Assembly (NCBI GenBank): GCA_028684915.1
Contig: JAQUEZ010000159.1
Span: 1-13,752, forward strand
Direction of reading: 5' to 3'
DNA: 13,752 nt
From: Desulfobulbus sp.
GTDB lineage: Bacteria; Desulfobacterota; Desulfobulbia; Desulfobulbales; Desulfobulbaceae
Under the pieces are notes generated by a model. The model did not search any database. It was given only the letters and a program-made list of their open reading frames with translations, and was not told where the DNA came from. Of the stretch, positions 1-7,801 are shown in pieces. The first letter of the stretch is position 1; each line of letters begins with the position of its first letter. The position numbers and the translations under genes were made by a program.

Positions 1-823
1 GATCTGGTTGATCTTGCGTTTTCTGAAGAGTAGTTGATTTAGAGTTGTCTGCAGTTGTTACAGTGGTATCGCTCTTAAAATCATGTTGGTAAGCAAAGGG
101 TTGATCTTGCGTTTTCTGAAGAGTAGTTGATTTAGAGTTGTCTGTAGTTGGTGCACTGGTATCGCTCTTAAAATCTTGTTGGTAAGTAAAGGGTTGATCT
201 TGCGTTTTCTGAAGAGTAGTTGATTTAGAGTTGTCTGTAGTTGGTGCAGTGGTATCGCTCTTAAAATCATGTTGGTAAGCAAAGGGTTGATCTTGCGTGG
301 TTGAAAAGGTCTCTCCTCTAGCTGCCTCGACAGGAGTATTCTTCAGACCTTCGTTGACCTTGCTCTGAGCATCTTGCGAATCTGAAATTTTTGACAGCAT
401 TTGTCCCACCACCGATTCCTTATTCTTTGGGGAAGACTTGACTGAGTCTTCAAAAACTTGCGGTGAAGATTCTTTTGCTACGTCAACGTGTTCAGAGCTG
501 GCTGGTTGGTTTTGTGCAGCCTGCAGAGTCTCTGCAGTTTCAGCTATAGCGTTGTTGTCCGTTTCTTTCTGATTTTTATCAATTTTCCCTATATTTCCCG
601 ATTTTTTCTGGGCGTTCGTTTCAGCGATTGTATTCTGCTCAAAGGATTCGTTGACTTGCCCCCCGGCGGCGGAGGTATTCTGAGCTTTTGTTTTTTTCCC
701 TGTCGCAGTTTCTAAATGAGATGAAAAAGACTTACTTGTTTTATTCAGTGCTGGCGCTTGCGTTAAACCGCTCGAGGTTGTTGTTTGCACCAAGTTGGCA
801 GCAACAGCAGTAAATTCGGGCAT
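1..823 (-). CDS. fliK: FliK-like flagellar hook-length control protein, N-terminal part (runs off left edge)
   Basis: The frame opens at ATG 823-821 (MPEFTAVAANLVQ...) and stays open for 274 codons to position 1, so the C-terminal part lies outside the window. The visible part is hydrophilic, low in complexity and rich in Ser, Thr, Gln, Asn and Lys, with no hydrophobic segment, as expected for the disordered secreted N-terminal ruler half of FliK. From about residue 176 it holds three complete copies of a 31-residue repeat beginning TQDQPFAYQHDF. The start lies 4 nt after the motE-like stop codon, suggesting translational coupling; I see no strong Shine-Dalgarno. The FliK call rests on composition and position (fliJ-motE-fliK is a common order in these bacteria). 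The diagnostic C-terminal Flg_hook domain cannot be seen. Another secreted low-complexity protein is the main alternative. Confidence 0.72.
   Translation of the reverse strand, partial: MPEFTAVAANLVQTTTSSGLTQAPALNKTSKSFSSHLETATGKKTKAQNTSAAGGQVNESFEQNTIAETNAQKKSGNIGKIDKNQKETDNNAIAETAETLQAAQNQPASSEHVDVAKESSPQVFEDSVKSSPKNKESVVGQMLSKISDSQDAQSKVNEGLKNTPVEAARGETFSTTQDQPFAYQHDFKSDTTAPTTDNSKSTTLQKTQDQPFTYQQDFKSDTSAPTTDNSKSTTLQKTQDQPFAYQHDFKSDTTVTTADNSKSTTLQKTQDQPD
6..297. repeat. 93-bp tandem repeat inside fliK, three full copies plus a short partial
   Basis: Units begin with ggttgatcttgcg at 6, 99, 192 and 285, an exact 93-bp spacing. The copies at 6-98, 99-191 and 192-284 differ from one another at about 3 to 6 positions; the fourth is only a partial of roughly 13 nt. 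Ninety-three is divisible by three, so the fliK frame on the minus strand gains 31 residues per unit without disruption. The repeat breaks off at about position 6, so the array looks complete within the window. Confidence 0.93.
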
Positions 824-827
824 ACAG

Positions 828-1358
828 TTACCGAGAGTCTAAGGTTGAAAAGGCTGTTGTAAGTTTGGCCGCTTTTTCCCTGTCCATATTGCTGAGAATT
901 TTTGCGGCTGATTTGGTTTTCATCTGACTGAGGATAGAAATTGCCAAATCAATGTTCAGGTTGCCGATAACATTGGCTCCTTTGTCGGCTGGCATCTTTT
1001 CATACATTTTGGCCAGGTCTATAATCCGCTTCTGCTCCACCGCATCTTTCTGCTTGATCAATTTTTCGACCGCAATCCTGAGCTGGTTGAGCTGTTCGAT
1101 TTTCTTATCGACTTCGCTCTCCAATCTCTTTAGTTCCTTTTTCCTGCGCTCAAGGTCCTCTTGTTCATTGAATGTCTGGTTGTTGCCACTGGCCTTGATA
1201 GCTTCCATGATTCTCCGTTCCTCCACAGATTCATAGCGCTGTCCTTGGGGCGAATCGGGCGGTGGGGTGGTGGTGGGATCTTCAGCAAGAACAGGGCTGA
1301 AAAAGAATAAAAATAGAGAGAGAACAAAAAGAGCCAGGATGTTTATGGATTTCATCAT
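828..1358 (-). CDS. motE: MotE-like flagellar chaperone (signal peptide, coiled coil, MgtE-N/FliG-like domain)
   Basis: This is a 176-aa protein. Residues 1-25 form a signal peptide (long Leu/Phe core, likely cut after VLA-25), followed by a short Pro/Thr-rich linker. A highly charged coiled coil runs from about 64 to 116. The C-terminal helical domain at about 112-170 (LAKMYEKMPADKGANVI, then AAKILSNMDREKAAKL) resembles the MotE/MgtE-N family, which is also related to FliG helical repeats. In rhizobia MotE is a periplasmic chaperone for the stator-associated protein MotC; in many other bacteria a homologue sits between fliJ and fliK with an undefined flagellar role. The gene lies 44 nt after fliJ and 4 nt before fliK. 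Two consecutive ATG codons (1358 and 1355) could start it, and neither has a clear Shine-Dalgarno. The export signal argues for a periplasmic role rather than a rotor role. Confidence 0.82.
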   Translation of the reverse strand: MMKSINILALFVLSLFLFFFSPVLAEDPTTTPPPDSPQGQRYESVEERRIMEAIKASGNNQTFNEQEDLERRKKELKRLESEVDKKIEQLNQLRIAVEKLIKQKDAVEQKRIIDLAKMYEKMPADKGANVIGNLNIDLAISILSQMKTKSAAKILSNMDREKAAKLTTAFSTLDSR

Positions 1359-1402
1359 AAAGTTGTGAAATAGGAGGCAGAGGGGGACAGGGGTAAGAGG
1401 GG

Positions 1403-1843
1403 TTATGATTTTCGCCGTTCGTGGGAAAGAACAGCGATTTCGTCAAGCATTCCCGCCTCCAACTTTTCAAGATGTTTTTTATAGGCGGCATTTTGTTGTG
1501 CTTCTAATTTTTCTATAATTTTCCGCTCTTTACTAGCTTTTAACAGGTGTTGCCGTCTTTTGGCGACCTGGCCTTGCTGTTTTTCCAGGGCTTTTTTTCG
1601 TTGGTGAACCTGTTCCTTGACCAGATCAATGCGTTGGTCAAACATAATGAGTCTATCAACTGTGGTCCCCTGTTCTTTGTCGCGCTGTAAGGACGCATAT
1701 AACTCATTGAGTTCAGTCTCTGTTATCTCAAGCGCTGTTTTCAGTTGCTGCTCGACTTCCATGGCCTGAGCAAGGTTCTTCAGTGCCCGGGTTTCAAGTT
1801 GATGGCGAAATTTCAGAACTGCATGCAGTGAAAAGGGTTTCAT
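1403..1843 (-). CDS. fliJ: Flagellar export chaperone/ATPase stalk protein FliJ
   Basis: This 146-aa protein is almost entirely alpha-helical coiled coil, rich in Glu, Lys, Gln, Leu and Ala. It begins MKPFSLHAVLKFRHQLE, matching the typical FliJ opening (F.L..vL..R...e). FliJ inserts into the FliI hexamer like the gamma subunit of F1-ATPase, helps couple ATP hydrolysis to export, and escorts export chaperones. Its length equals the usual family size of about 145 residues. The start ATG (1843-1841) overlaps the fliI TGA (1842-1840) as ATGA, a classical sign of coupled translation. FliJ is poorly conserved in sequence, so the call combines coiled-coil content, length and position directly after fliI. 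Confidence 0.9.
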   Translation of the reverse strand: MKPFSLHAVLKFRHQLETRALKNLAQAMEVEQQLKTALEITETELNELYASLQRDKEQGTTVDRLIMFDQRIDLVKEQVHQRKKALEKQQGQVAKRRQHLLKASKERKIIEKLEAQQNAAYKKHLEKLEAGMLDEIAVLSHERRKS

Positions 1844-3222
1844 GCATCCGACCCATCGGGCACATCGGTTTTACGGCGGTCAAAGCCCTTACGTCCAGGT
1901 TTTCGTCGGTCAGCTACCTGTCTTTCGCTGACCAGATCACCCATGGCGTTAATCGTTTCCTCTAGCGAGGAAGATTCGCTGAACCCTTGCACCAGAAATT
2001 CATCAATTGCATCCATGCGCGAAATTGCATAGTCGATTTTTTTATTACTGCCGTTGGAATAGGCGCCGATGTTGATTAAATCCTCGGACTCGCGATACAC
2101 CGCCATCACACTTCTGATTTTTCCGGCAAGCTCCATGTGTCGGGGAGAGGAGATGTCCCGCATGACGCGGCTAGTCGACATCATGACATCAATTGCAGGA
2201 TAATGGTTTTTGGCGGCAATGGAACGTGACAGCACGATATGCCCATCCAGAATGGAGCGAACTGAATCTGCCACTGGCTCGGTGAGATCATCACCATCCA
2301 CCAAAACCGTATAGAGTCCGGTTATGGAGCCTTGGCCCTGAAAATTGCCCGCTCGTTCAAGCAGTTTTGGCAGAGTAGCGAAAACGGAGGGTGTATAGCC
2401 TTTGGTCGTGGGCGGTTCACCTATGGAAAGACCGATCTCACGCATGGCCATCGCAAAACGAGTGACCGAATCCATCATTAACAAAACATTCTTGCCCTGT
2501 TGGGAAAAAAATTCTGCAATCGCAGTGGCGACGAATGCACCGCGCATGCGCAATAACGGGGACTGGTCAGAGGTAACCGCTATGATCACCGAGTGGGCCA
2601 GCCCTTCCTTGCCAAGATCCCTTTCAATAAATTCTCGCACTTCACGGCCGCGTTCTCCGATGAGCGCAATAACATTGATATCGGCTTTGGCATACTTAGC
2701 CATCATGCCGAGCAAAACGCTTTTGCCTACGCCGGAACCAGCCATGATGCCCATGCGTTGACCAATACCGCAGGTGAGCAATCCGTTGATGGCACGAATG
2801 CCAAGATCAAGAGGCTCAGTAATGGTATCACGCTGCATCGGGCTTGGGGGGAGAGAATAGATAGCTTTCTCATGGGGTAGGCGAGGAGCGGCTCCTTGGT
2901 CAAGCGGTTGGCCCATGCCGTCAAGAACTCGACCCAAGAGGGCTTTCCCCACGCTGATGGTGGCCTGTTCTTTACGAACCTGAATATGGCTTCCCGGCCC
3001 AAGCCCTCGGAGTTCACCAAGGGGCATGAGCAAGGCGCGGTTATTGGCATATCCCACTATTTCTGCCGGTATCGGCGCGCCACCCTGCAATGGATACAGG
3101 TCGCAAAGGGAACCAATGGAAGAGCGGGGACAACTTCCCTCGACCACAAGTCCGACAATGCGGTGAACTTTGCCATAGACACGAATAGGAGAAAATGAGG
3201 AGAGAGGAGAGGTCATGCTCAT
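1840..3222 (-). CDS. fliI: Flagellum-specific ATPase FliI (type III export ATPase)
   Basis: From ATG 3222 the protein has 460 aa, normal for FliI. It is the hexameric ATPase at the cytoplasmic face of the flagellar export gate. Visible motifs are a Walker A loop AGSGVGKS at 161-168, the catalytic GERGREV segment with Glu190, a Walker B LLMMD at 247-251, and the T3SS-ATPase block PTTKGYTPSVFATLPKLLER at 271-290. The N-terminal beta domain starts at IRVYGKVHRIVGLVVEG. An upstream GTG at 3369 would add 49 residues that do not look like FliI. ATG 3222 has AGGA about 10 nt upstream, so I prefer it; ATG 3216 is a further option. The last 25 residues form a basic tail (DRRKPGRKGFDRRK, 438-451) beyond the usual end. 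It is followed by fliJ in an ATGA overlap. Confidence 0.95.
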   Translation of the reverse strand: MSMTSPLSSFSPIRVYGKVHRIVGLVVEGSCPRSSIGSLCDLYPLQGGAPIPAEIVGYANNRALLMPLGELRGLGPGSHIQVRKEQATISVGKALLGRVLDGMGQPLDQGAAPRLPHEKAIYSLPPSPMQRDTITEPLDLGIRAINGLLTCGIGQRMGIMAGSGVGKSVLLGMMAKYAKADINVIALIGERGREVREFIERDLGKEGLAHSVIIAVTSDQSPLLRMRGAFVATAIAEFFSQQGKNVLLMMDSVTRFAMAMREIGLSIGEPPTTKGYTPSVFATLPKLLERAGNFQGQGSITGLYTVLVDGDDLTEPVADSVRSILDGHIVLSRSIAAKNHYPAIDVMMSTSRVMRDISSPRHMELAGKIRSVMAVYRESEDLINIGAYSNGSNKKIDYAISRMDAIDEFLVQGFSESSSLEETINAMGDLVSERQVADRRKPGRKGFDRRKTDVPDGSDA

Positions 3223-3378
3223 GATCAACGTATCCTGTGGCAAGTGATAAAAAGAAGATAATGGCCAGAGAGTACTGACCAAAAATACACTTACGGATTG
3301 AGGGGCTTTTTCAAATCCAGCAGGGTTGCAACATGCTCTTATTACTTCGCCGTTTGGGCTCGTCGCCACCCTTTTGCT
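3223..3378 (-). other. 156-nt spacer between fliH stop and preferred fliI start
   Basis: All other junctions in this operon are 55 nt or less, or overlap. The stretch is open in the fliI frame from a GTG at 3369, directly after the fliH TAA, but its translation (for example SVFLVSTLWPLSSFYHL) does not resemble the N-terminus of FliI and the GTG has no well-placed Shine-Dalgarno. I see no hairpin-plus-T-run terminator and no recognisable riboswitch or promoter here. Confidence 0.5.
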
Positions 3379-4215
3379 TTAGAGGGGGGGGGCATCTGCA
3401 TCCTGCGTGGAGTTACCCGCCGGTAAATTCTTCTGTCCTGATTTTTCTTCAGTTGGAACCAACAGTTCCGGATGTTCTTTGAGGAGTTCTCGAGCACTTT
3501 CCAATTTACCGTCAATGGTTGCGTCCACCGTGCAGGTAACGGAATCGAGAAGGCAGCCCCCACGGCGAATGCCGGGATCTGCTTTGAAAACCAGGTGCTC
3601 CAACCCCCGTATAGTGCTTATCAAAGCGGGGGCCTTTTCCTTGGCAAAGGCCAGGTCGTCGGGATGCAGGGTGACATGGAATTCTTCACTGGCGATGGCT
3701 TGTTCCAACGCGGTCTCCAGTGCCAGGGCAATCTGGTTACGGGAAGTGGCTAATTCCTGACCAAGAATTTTTTCAGTCAGGGAGATAACAAGGTTCACCA
3801 GGTCCGCATGGGTGTTAGCCATCCTTTCACTGTGCATCCTGTCAATTTTTTGGCAAGCATTGGCGAAGACCTGTACGCTTTGATCAAATTTTGCCTGCAT
3901 TTGGGCCGCAAGATCGGCCGCACCTTGCGCATAGCCTTCCTGTCGGATGGCCTCAATGTCAACCGGTGGTTGGGGCGGCGGTTCCGGGGCAGGTGAAGGT
4001 TTCGGCGGCTGAGTCGGTTTTGGTGGAGGTTTAGGTGGAGGCTCCACAATCGGCTGGGATAGATCCGGTAGAGGCTGCTCTTTCCGGACAAGAGCCTCAG
4101 GTTCAGGGGCAGCAGTCGAATTTTTTGCAGCTTTGATCGGTGGATCAATGCTTTGCCGCACAAGAGAGTGAGGGATGAAAAGCGTATCCTCTTTAAAAAC
4201 CTTAGACGAATTCAT
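3379..4215 (-). CDS. fliH: Flagellar export ATPase regulator/stator FliH
   Basis: From ATG 4215 the protein has 278 aa. FliH binds the N-terminus of FliI as a dimer, holding back its ATPase activity and docking it to FliN and the export gate. Residues 57-84 are strongly proline-rich (PPPKPPPKPTQPP...). A GxxxG-type helix follows at 94-98 (GYAQG), then long helices to about 175. The C-terminal domain holds the family-typical strand-turn segment IRRGGCLLDSVTCTVDATID at 217-236. The ATG at 4215 has GGAG about 9 nt upstream and overlaps the fliG 3' end by 14 nt; a longer frame from 4260 would lie deeper inside fliG and is less likely. The gene ends in a run of nine C residues (G9 at 3384-3392 on the plus strand) just before the TAA. 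Confidence 0.9.
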   Translation of the reverse strand: MNSSKVFKEDTLFIPHSLVRQSIDPPIKAAKNSTAAPEPEALVRKEQPLPDLSQPIVEPPPKPPPKPTQPPKPSPAPEPPPQPPVDIEAIRQEGYAQGAADLAAQMQAKFDQSVQVFANACQKIDRMHSERMANTHADLVNLVISLTEKILGQELATSRNQIALALETALEQAIASEEFHVTLHPDDLAFAKEKAPALISTIRGLEHLVFKADPGIRRGGCLLDSVTCTVDATIDGKLESARELLKEHPELLVPTEEKSGQKNLPAGNSTQDADAPPL

Positions 4216-5215
4216 CGCCACCGCTCCCTCGACCAAGAACCAATTTACCCTCTTCCTCAAGCTTCATGGCAATCTTGACGATGGTCTGCTGCATGAGCTC
4301 AACCTCTGAGAGACGAACCGGTCCCATGGCACTGAGATCATCTCGAATCATGTCTGCAGCACGAGACGACATATTGGCAAATATTTTTTCTTTGATTTCA
4401 TCGGAAGCTGTTTTTAAGGCCATGGTCAGCGAATCATTATTGACTTCGCGGAGAATCATCTGGATGGCGCGACCGTCAAGTGCGCAGAGATCCTCAAAGG
4501 TAAACATCATCTTGCGGATGTTTTCGACCATTTCAGGATCCAACTCTTCCAGGTTCTCCAAAATTTCCGCATCGAGGTTGTCGGTCATGCTATCGAGAAT
4601 TTCGACGACCTTTTTCAAGCCACCTACTTCTTTTTGCTCCTGCGCGCCGACCACAATGCCGATTTCCTTGCTGAGAGCCTCCTCGATTCTGTCGATCACC
4701 GCAGGGGAGACCGAATCCAGAGTGGCGATACGATAGATGACATCAGCCCGTTTTTCTTCGGGAAGTTTAGCGATAATCGCGCCTGCATGTTCCGTAGCCT
4801 GGGTTGAAAGAACCAGGGCCAGGGTCTGCGGGTGTTCCCGTTCCAAAAGACCGGCCACCATGGAGGGCTGCATTTTGGCAATGGTTTCAAGAGGGCGCGC
4901 TTCAGTACCGGTAACGAATTGCTTCATTAAGCTCGTTTCCCGTTCTTTGCTTCCGGAACCCGCAATCAGTTTTTTGGCAAACTCCTGGCCCTTAACCACG
5001 ATACCTGCCTGGCTTTCGGCTGCCAGTTCAAAGTCTTCAACTATTCGTCTTTTGAGTTCTTCGGGAATATGATCAATCTCCGCCATGCAGCGGGTGACTT
5101 TGAAAATTTCCTCATCGGTCAGCTCTCGCAGCAGTCTGGTGGCCAGGTCTTCTCCCAGACAAATAAGCAGGATAGCGGCTTTTTTAAGCCCGGTGAGTTT
5201 TTCAGCAGAGGCCAT
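4202..5215 (-). CDS. fliG: Flagellar motor switch protein FliG
   Basis: This 337-aa protein is full length for the family. FliG sits on the MS ring, binds FliF with its N-domain and FliM with its middle and C domains, and meets the stator through its C-terminal charged helix. Visible landmarks are the N-domain start LTGLKKAAILLICLG, the FliM-binding EHPQT motif at 127-131, the GGLKKVVEIL segment at 198-207, the MFTFED hinge at 237-242, and the torque helix SRAADMIRDDLSAMGPVRLSEVE at about 284-306, with the conserved Arg and Asp residues that meet the stator. The start ATG at 5215 has AGGA about 11 nt upstream. It follows fliF by 55 nt and overlaps fliH. Nothing essential appears missing. Confidence 0.98.
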   Translation of the reverse strand: MASAEKLTGLKKAAILLICLGEDLATRLLRELTDEEIFKVTRCMAEIDHIPEELKRRIVEDFELAAESQAGIVVKGQEFAKKLIAGSGSKERETSLMKQFVTGTEARPLETIAKMQPSMVAGLLEREHPQTLALVLSTQATEHAGAIIAKLPEEKRADVIYRIATLDSVSPAVIDRIEEALSKEIGIVVGAQEQKEVGGLKKVVEILDSMTDNLDAEILENLEELDPEMVENIRKMMFTFEDLCALDGRAIQMILREVNNDSLTMALKTASDEIKEKIFANMSSRAADMIRDDLSAMGPVRLSEVELMQQTIVKIAMKLEEEGKLVLGRGSGGDEFV

Positions 5216-5270
5216 GTAACGTGTTTTCCTAAATGTTATCTTGAGATTATGGAGTAATCAGCCGTGGGGA

Positions 5271-6983
5271 TTAGGATGGTTCATGAATCCAGCTCTTGAG
5301 GACATGGGCGGTAAATACCGGATCGATCTCCACGCCTTTTCGAATTTTATCCAACGGATCTTTGGAGTCCAGTTCCATCGCTTCATGGTATCCTGAACCA
5401 CCAACCAGAGAAGGTGCTGGGGCCTGAGATGTCCCGGAAGGCGCGCCTGCAACCGGGATGGATCCTGCTTCCCCACCTGCAGCTGTTGCTGCCTGGGCTC
5501 CTCCGGCCGTTTTCGCCTGTTCCGCCTCCATCTCCTCAACCGTTTTGTAATGTTCGGTAACATCCCGATTCAAGGTTTTCATCAGAGGCCGTACCATCAG
5601 GAAATACAGCAATACTCCGGCAAGGAGCACCAGTCCATACCGAATGAACGGCGTATACTGATAAAGCCGGTTGGCAGCTGCGTATGCTTCTTCCTCAGGG
5701 CTCCCTTCAATAGATTCCAAAAACGGCATGGAGGTTACTTCAATTTTATCGCCTCGGGTCAGGTCAATTCCCAAGGCAGATGCCACCATATTTTCAACTG
5801 TCTTGAGTTCTTCTGCGGATCGTGGTTCGGTGGTCGGTGGTTCTTTTTCTTTGCCGGGAATAACTTTGTCGGCGACGAGTACCGAAACAGAGAGTTTGGT
5901 AATGGTGCCCACCGGATTTATCGTTTTGGAGACAATCTTACTGATCTCGTAATTGGTGGTTCGTTGCGATCGACTGGAAGGCGGCGATGCTCCGGCTGCG
6001 GGGTTAGTGTTGCCTTCCAGATTCGATTGTACGCCTGGTACACCACCGGTCATTTCCGAGCCTGTTTTTTCTTCACTGAGTTGCTCGCTGCGGATCACCG
6101 GCTCTTCAGGATCAAAGGTCTCCTCGGTTTTTTCCGTCTGGGCAAAATCCAGGGTCGCACTCACCCTGACCATAGTATTTTTCGCCCCTAAAGACTTCTC
6201 CAAAAGGGTTTGGGCCCGTGTTTCCAGCCGTTGTTCCACCTGTGCTTGGTAGGCCAGCAGGTCTGGGGAGAGATTACCGATACGCCCTTTGTCGCCGATT
6301 TTTGATAAAACGTTCCCGTTCTGATCAATGATGGTCACCTTGTCGGGTTCCAGACCTTCAATTGAACTCGAGACCAGATGCACTATACCCTCGACTTGGG
6401 CATCGGAAAGTCGTTTTCGAGTCGCAAGTTTGAGGATGATGGATGCAGTAGCGGGTTGCTGCTGTTCTTTAAAAAGTCGTTTTTCCGGCAAGGCCAAGTG
6501 TACCCGCGCAGATTCCACCGGCCCGAGCGAGGCAATAGTCCGTGCAAGTTCACCTTGTAGGGCTCTGGCATAATTTACTTTTTGGACGAAATCCGTAAGG
6601 GCGAATGATTGTTTGTCAAAGATCTCGAAGCCCACCCCTCCGCCCTGGGGAAGCCCTGTGGCCGCAAGGCTGAGCCTGGTTTCGTACACATCTTTCGCTG
6701 GGATGAGAATATTGCGGCCGTTGTTGCTCAACTCGTAGGGAACATTGTGCCCTTTAAGCCATTCGACCACTGCAGAGGCATCTGTTTCGGCCAGATTCCC
6801 ATATAAGAGTTGGTTGTCGGCAGTTCGTGCCTGGATGAGGATAAAGGCAAACACCCCTAGGGTAATAGCAGCTACCGCCGCCAATGCAAGTTTTCGCGGT
6901 AACGGCCAGTGCTTTATGGTGCCAACCAGTCCTCGCCACCCGGTTTCAGGTTGCGGAGGTGTGCCATCCGTTTGTTCAGCCAT
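5271..6983 (-). CDS. fliF: Flagellar MS-ring protein FliF
   Basis: This 570-aa inner-membrane ring protein is the base on which rod, switch and export gate assemble. One membrane segment lies near residues 31-50 (KLALAAVAAITLGVFAFILI) and a second near 447-466 (YGLVLLAGVLLYFLMV). Between them are the ring-building motifs, including YGNLAETDASAVVEWL, GVGFEIFDKQSFALTDFVQ and VESARVHLALPEK. The periplasmic linker at about 320-345 is Gly/Ser/Pro-rich. The C-terminal tail ends DPVFTAHVLKSWIHEPS, which fits the FliG-binding helix. I chose ATG 6983 because AGGG lies 6 nt upstream; ATG 6989 is in frame but too close to that site. The cytoplasmic region before the tail has an Ala/Gly-rich low-complexity segment at about 493-530. 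Confidence 0.98.
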   Translation of the reverse strand: MAEQTDGTPPQPETGWRGLVGTIKHWPLPRKLALAAVAAITLGVFAFILIQARTADNQLLYGNLAETDASAVVEWLKGHNVPYELSNNGRNILIPAKDVYETRLSLAATGLPQGGGVGFEIFDKQSFALTDFVQKVNYARALQGELARTIASLGPVESARVHLALPEKRLFKEQQQPATASIILKLATRKRLSDAQVEGIVHLVSSSIEGLEPDKVTIIDQNGNVLSKIGDKGRIGNLSPDLLAYQAQVEQRLETRAQTLLEKSLGAKNTMVRVSATLDFAQTEKTEETFDPEEPVIRSEQLSEEKTGSEMTGGVPGVQSNLEGNTNPAAGASPPSSRSQRTTNYEISKIVSKTINPVGTITKLSVSVLVADKVIPGKEKEPPTTEPRSAEELKTVENMVASALGIDLTRGDKIEVTSMPFLESIEGSPEEEAYAAANRLYQYTPFIRYGLVLLAGVLLYFLMVRPLMKTLNRDVTEHYKTVEEMEAEQAKTAGGAQAATAAGGEAGSIPVAGAPSGTSQAPAPSLVGGSGYHEAMELDSKDPLDKIRKGVEIDPVFTAHVLKSWIHEPS

Positions 6984-7026
6984 GATCATCCCTGTCTTTC
7001 AATATCCTGGAAAATCGAGTGCCTGT

Positions 7027-7323
7027 TTAAACCTGCATTCGCATTACTTCTTGATACGCATCAATGGCTTTATTGCGCACCTGTACCGTATAACGCAGCG
7101 AAATGTCGGCTTTTTCCATGGAAATCATTGCCTCGTGCAGATTCTGCTCGCCACCGGCATGGAGTTGTTCGACGGCTTGGTCGGCCTGTTGTTGCAGTTG
7201 GTTGGTTTGATTCACCATGGATGAAAGCATATCGCCGAAAGAGGATTCGACCTGTGAGGTAACCGATCCCGTGGGTTGGGTTACGGCCAAGGGCGCGGCT
7301 GTTAACGCTTGGAGAATTTCCAT
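7027..7323 (-). CDS. fliE: Flagellar hook-basal body protein FliE
   Basis: This 98-aa small rod-base protein joins the MS ring (FliF) to the proximal rod and is an early export substrate. The sequence fits the family: SSFGDMLSSMVNQTNQLQQQADQAVEQLHAG, followed by the conserved C-terminal block NLHEAMISMEKADISLRYTVQVRNKAIDAYQEVMRMQV. The start ATG (7323) has GGAG 7 nt upstream and lies only 3 nt after the flgC stop; 43 nt separate it from fliF. No signal peptide is present, as expected for an export-apparatus substrate. Confidence 0.97.
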   Translation of the reverse strand: MEILQALTAAPLAVTQPTGSVTSQVESSFGDMLSSMVNQTNQLQQQADQAVEQLHAGGEQNLHEAMISMEKADISLRYTVQVRNKAIDAYQEVMRMQV

Positions 7324-7326
7324 TCA

Positions 7327-7764
7327 TTATCTCCCAATATCCAATGCTTTCATGAGCATTCGTTTTGCTGATTTGATGGTGGTGGTGTTCGCTTCATACG
7401 AACGGGTGGCAGACATCATGTCGACCATTTCTTTCATCACGCTGACATTGGGCATTTCGACGTATCCATCTTCCTTGGCATCGGGGTGCGTTGGATCGTA
7501 GACCCGTTGGGGGGGGCTGGTATCTTCAATGACTTTGGTCACCTTGACTCCCTGCGGTTGTCCCTGTGAGGAAAGCGATGCCTGAAGATGTTTTTTAAAG
7601 GGCATGTTTTCCGTTTGAAAAACTACCGATTTTTTTTTGTATGGCCCTCCTTCCGGAGTGGAGGTGGTTTCGGCATTGGCCAGATTGGAACTGATGGTGT
7701 TGAGCCTGGTTGTTTGGGCTTTCAGTCCGGATGCGGCAATATCAAAGGTGGTGAATAGATCCAT
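7327..7764 (-). CDS. flgC: Flagellar basal-body proximal rod protein FlgC
   Basis: From ATG 7764 the protein has 145 aa, the usual FlgC size. It shows the rod/hook family N-terminal signature (FDIAASGLKAQTTRLNTISSNLANAETT) and the C-terminal block VEMPNVSVMKEMVDMMSATRSYEANTTTIKSAKRMLMKALDIG, whose helices form the D0 coiled coil. FlgC is a proximal rod subunit secreted through the flagellar type III system. A frame extending to 7824 exists but overlaps flgB. The internal ATG has a textbook GGAGGA immediately upstream (about 5 nt spacing), so it is the clear start. It follows flgB by 37 nt and precedes fliE by 3 nt. Confidence 0.97.
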   Translation of the reverse strand: MDLFTTFDIAASGLKAQTTRLNTISSNLANAETTSTPEGGPYKKKSVVFQTENMPFKKHLQASLSSQGQPQGVKVTKVIEDTSPPQRVYDPTHPDAKEDGYVEMPNVSVMKEMVDMMSATRSYEANTTTIKSAKRMLMKALDIGR

Positions 7765-7801
7765 CGAGTCCTCCGGGTGGTATTTGCATATTTTATGCAA
7801 A

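Noticed and set aside
58..282. A 74-codon minus-strand frame across the tandem repeats
   Set aside because: It is out of frame with the long fliK reading frame and exists only because a 93-bp repeat keeps every frame in phase.
1..300. CRISPR array, because of regular repeats at the left edge
   Set aside because: The units are contiguous 93-bp tandem copies with no spacers and they encode in-frame protein repeats.
2402..2761. Plus-strand frames opposite fliI, fliG, fliF and the TPR gene
   Set aside because: They are antisense to clearly conserved coding sequence, have no ribosome sites worth noting, and show no domain features.
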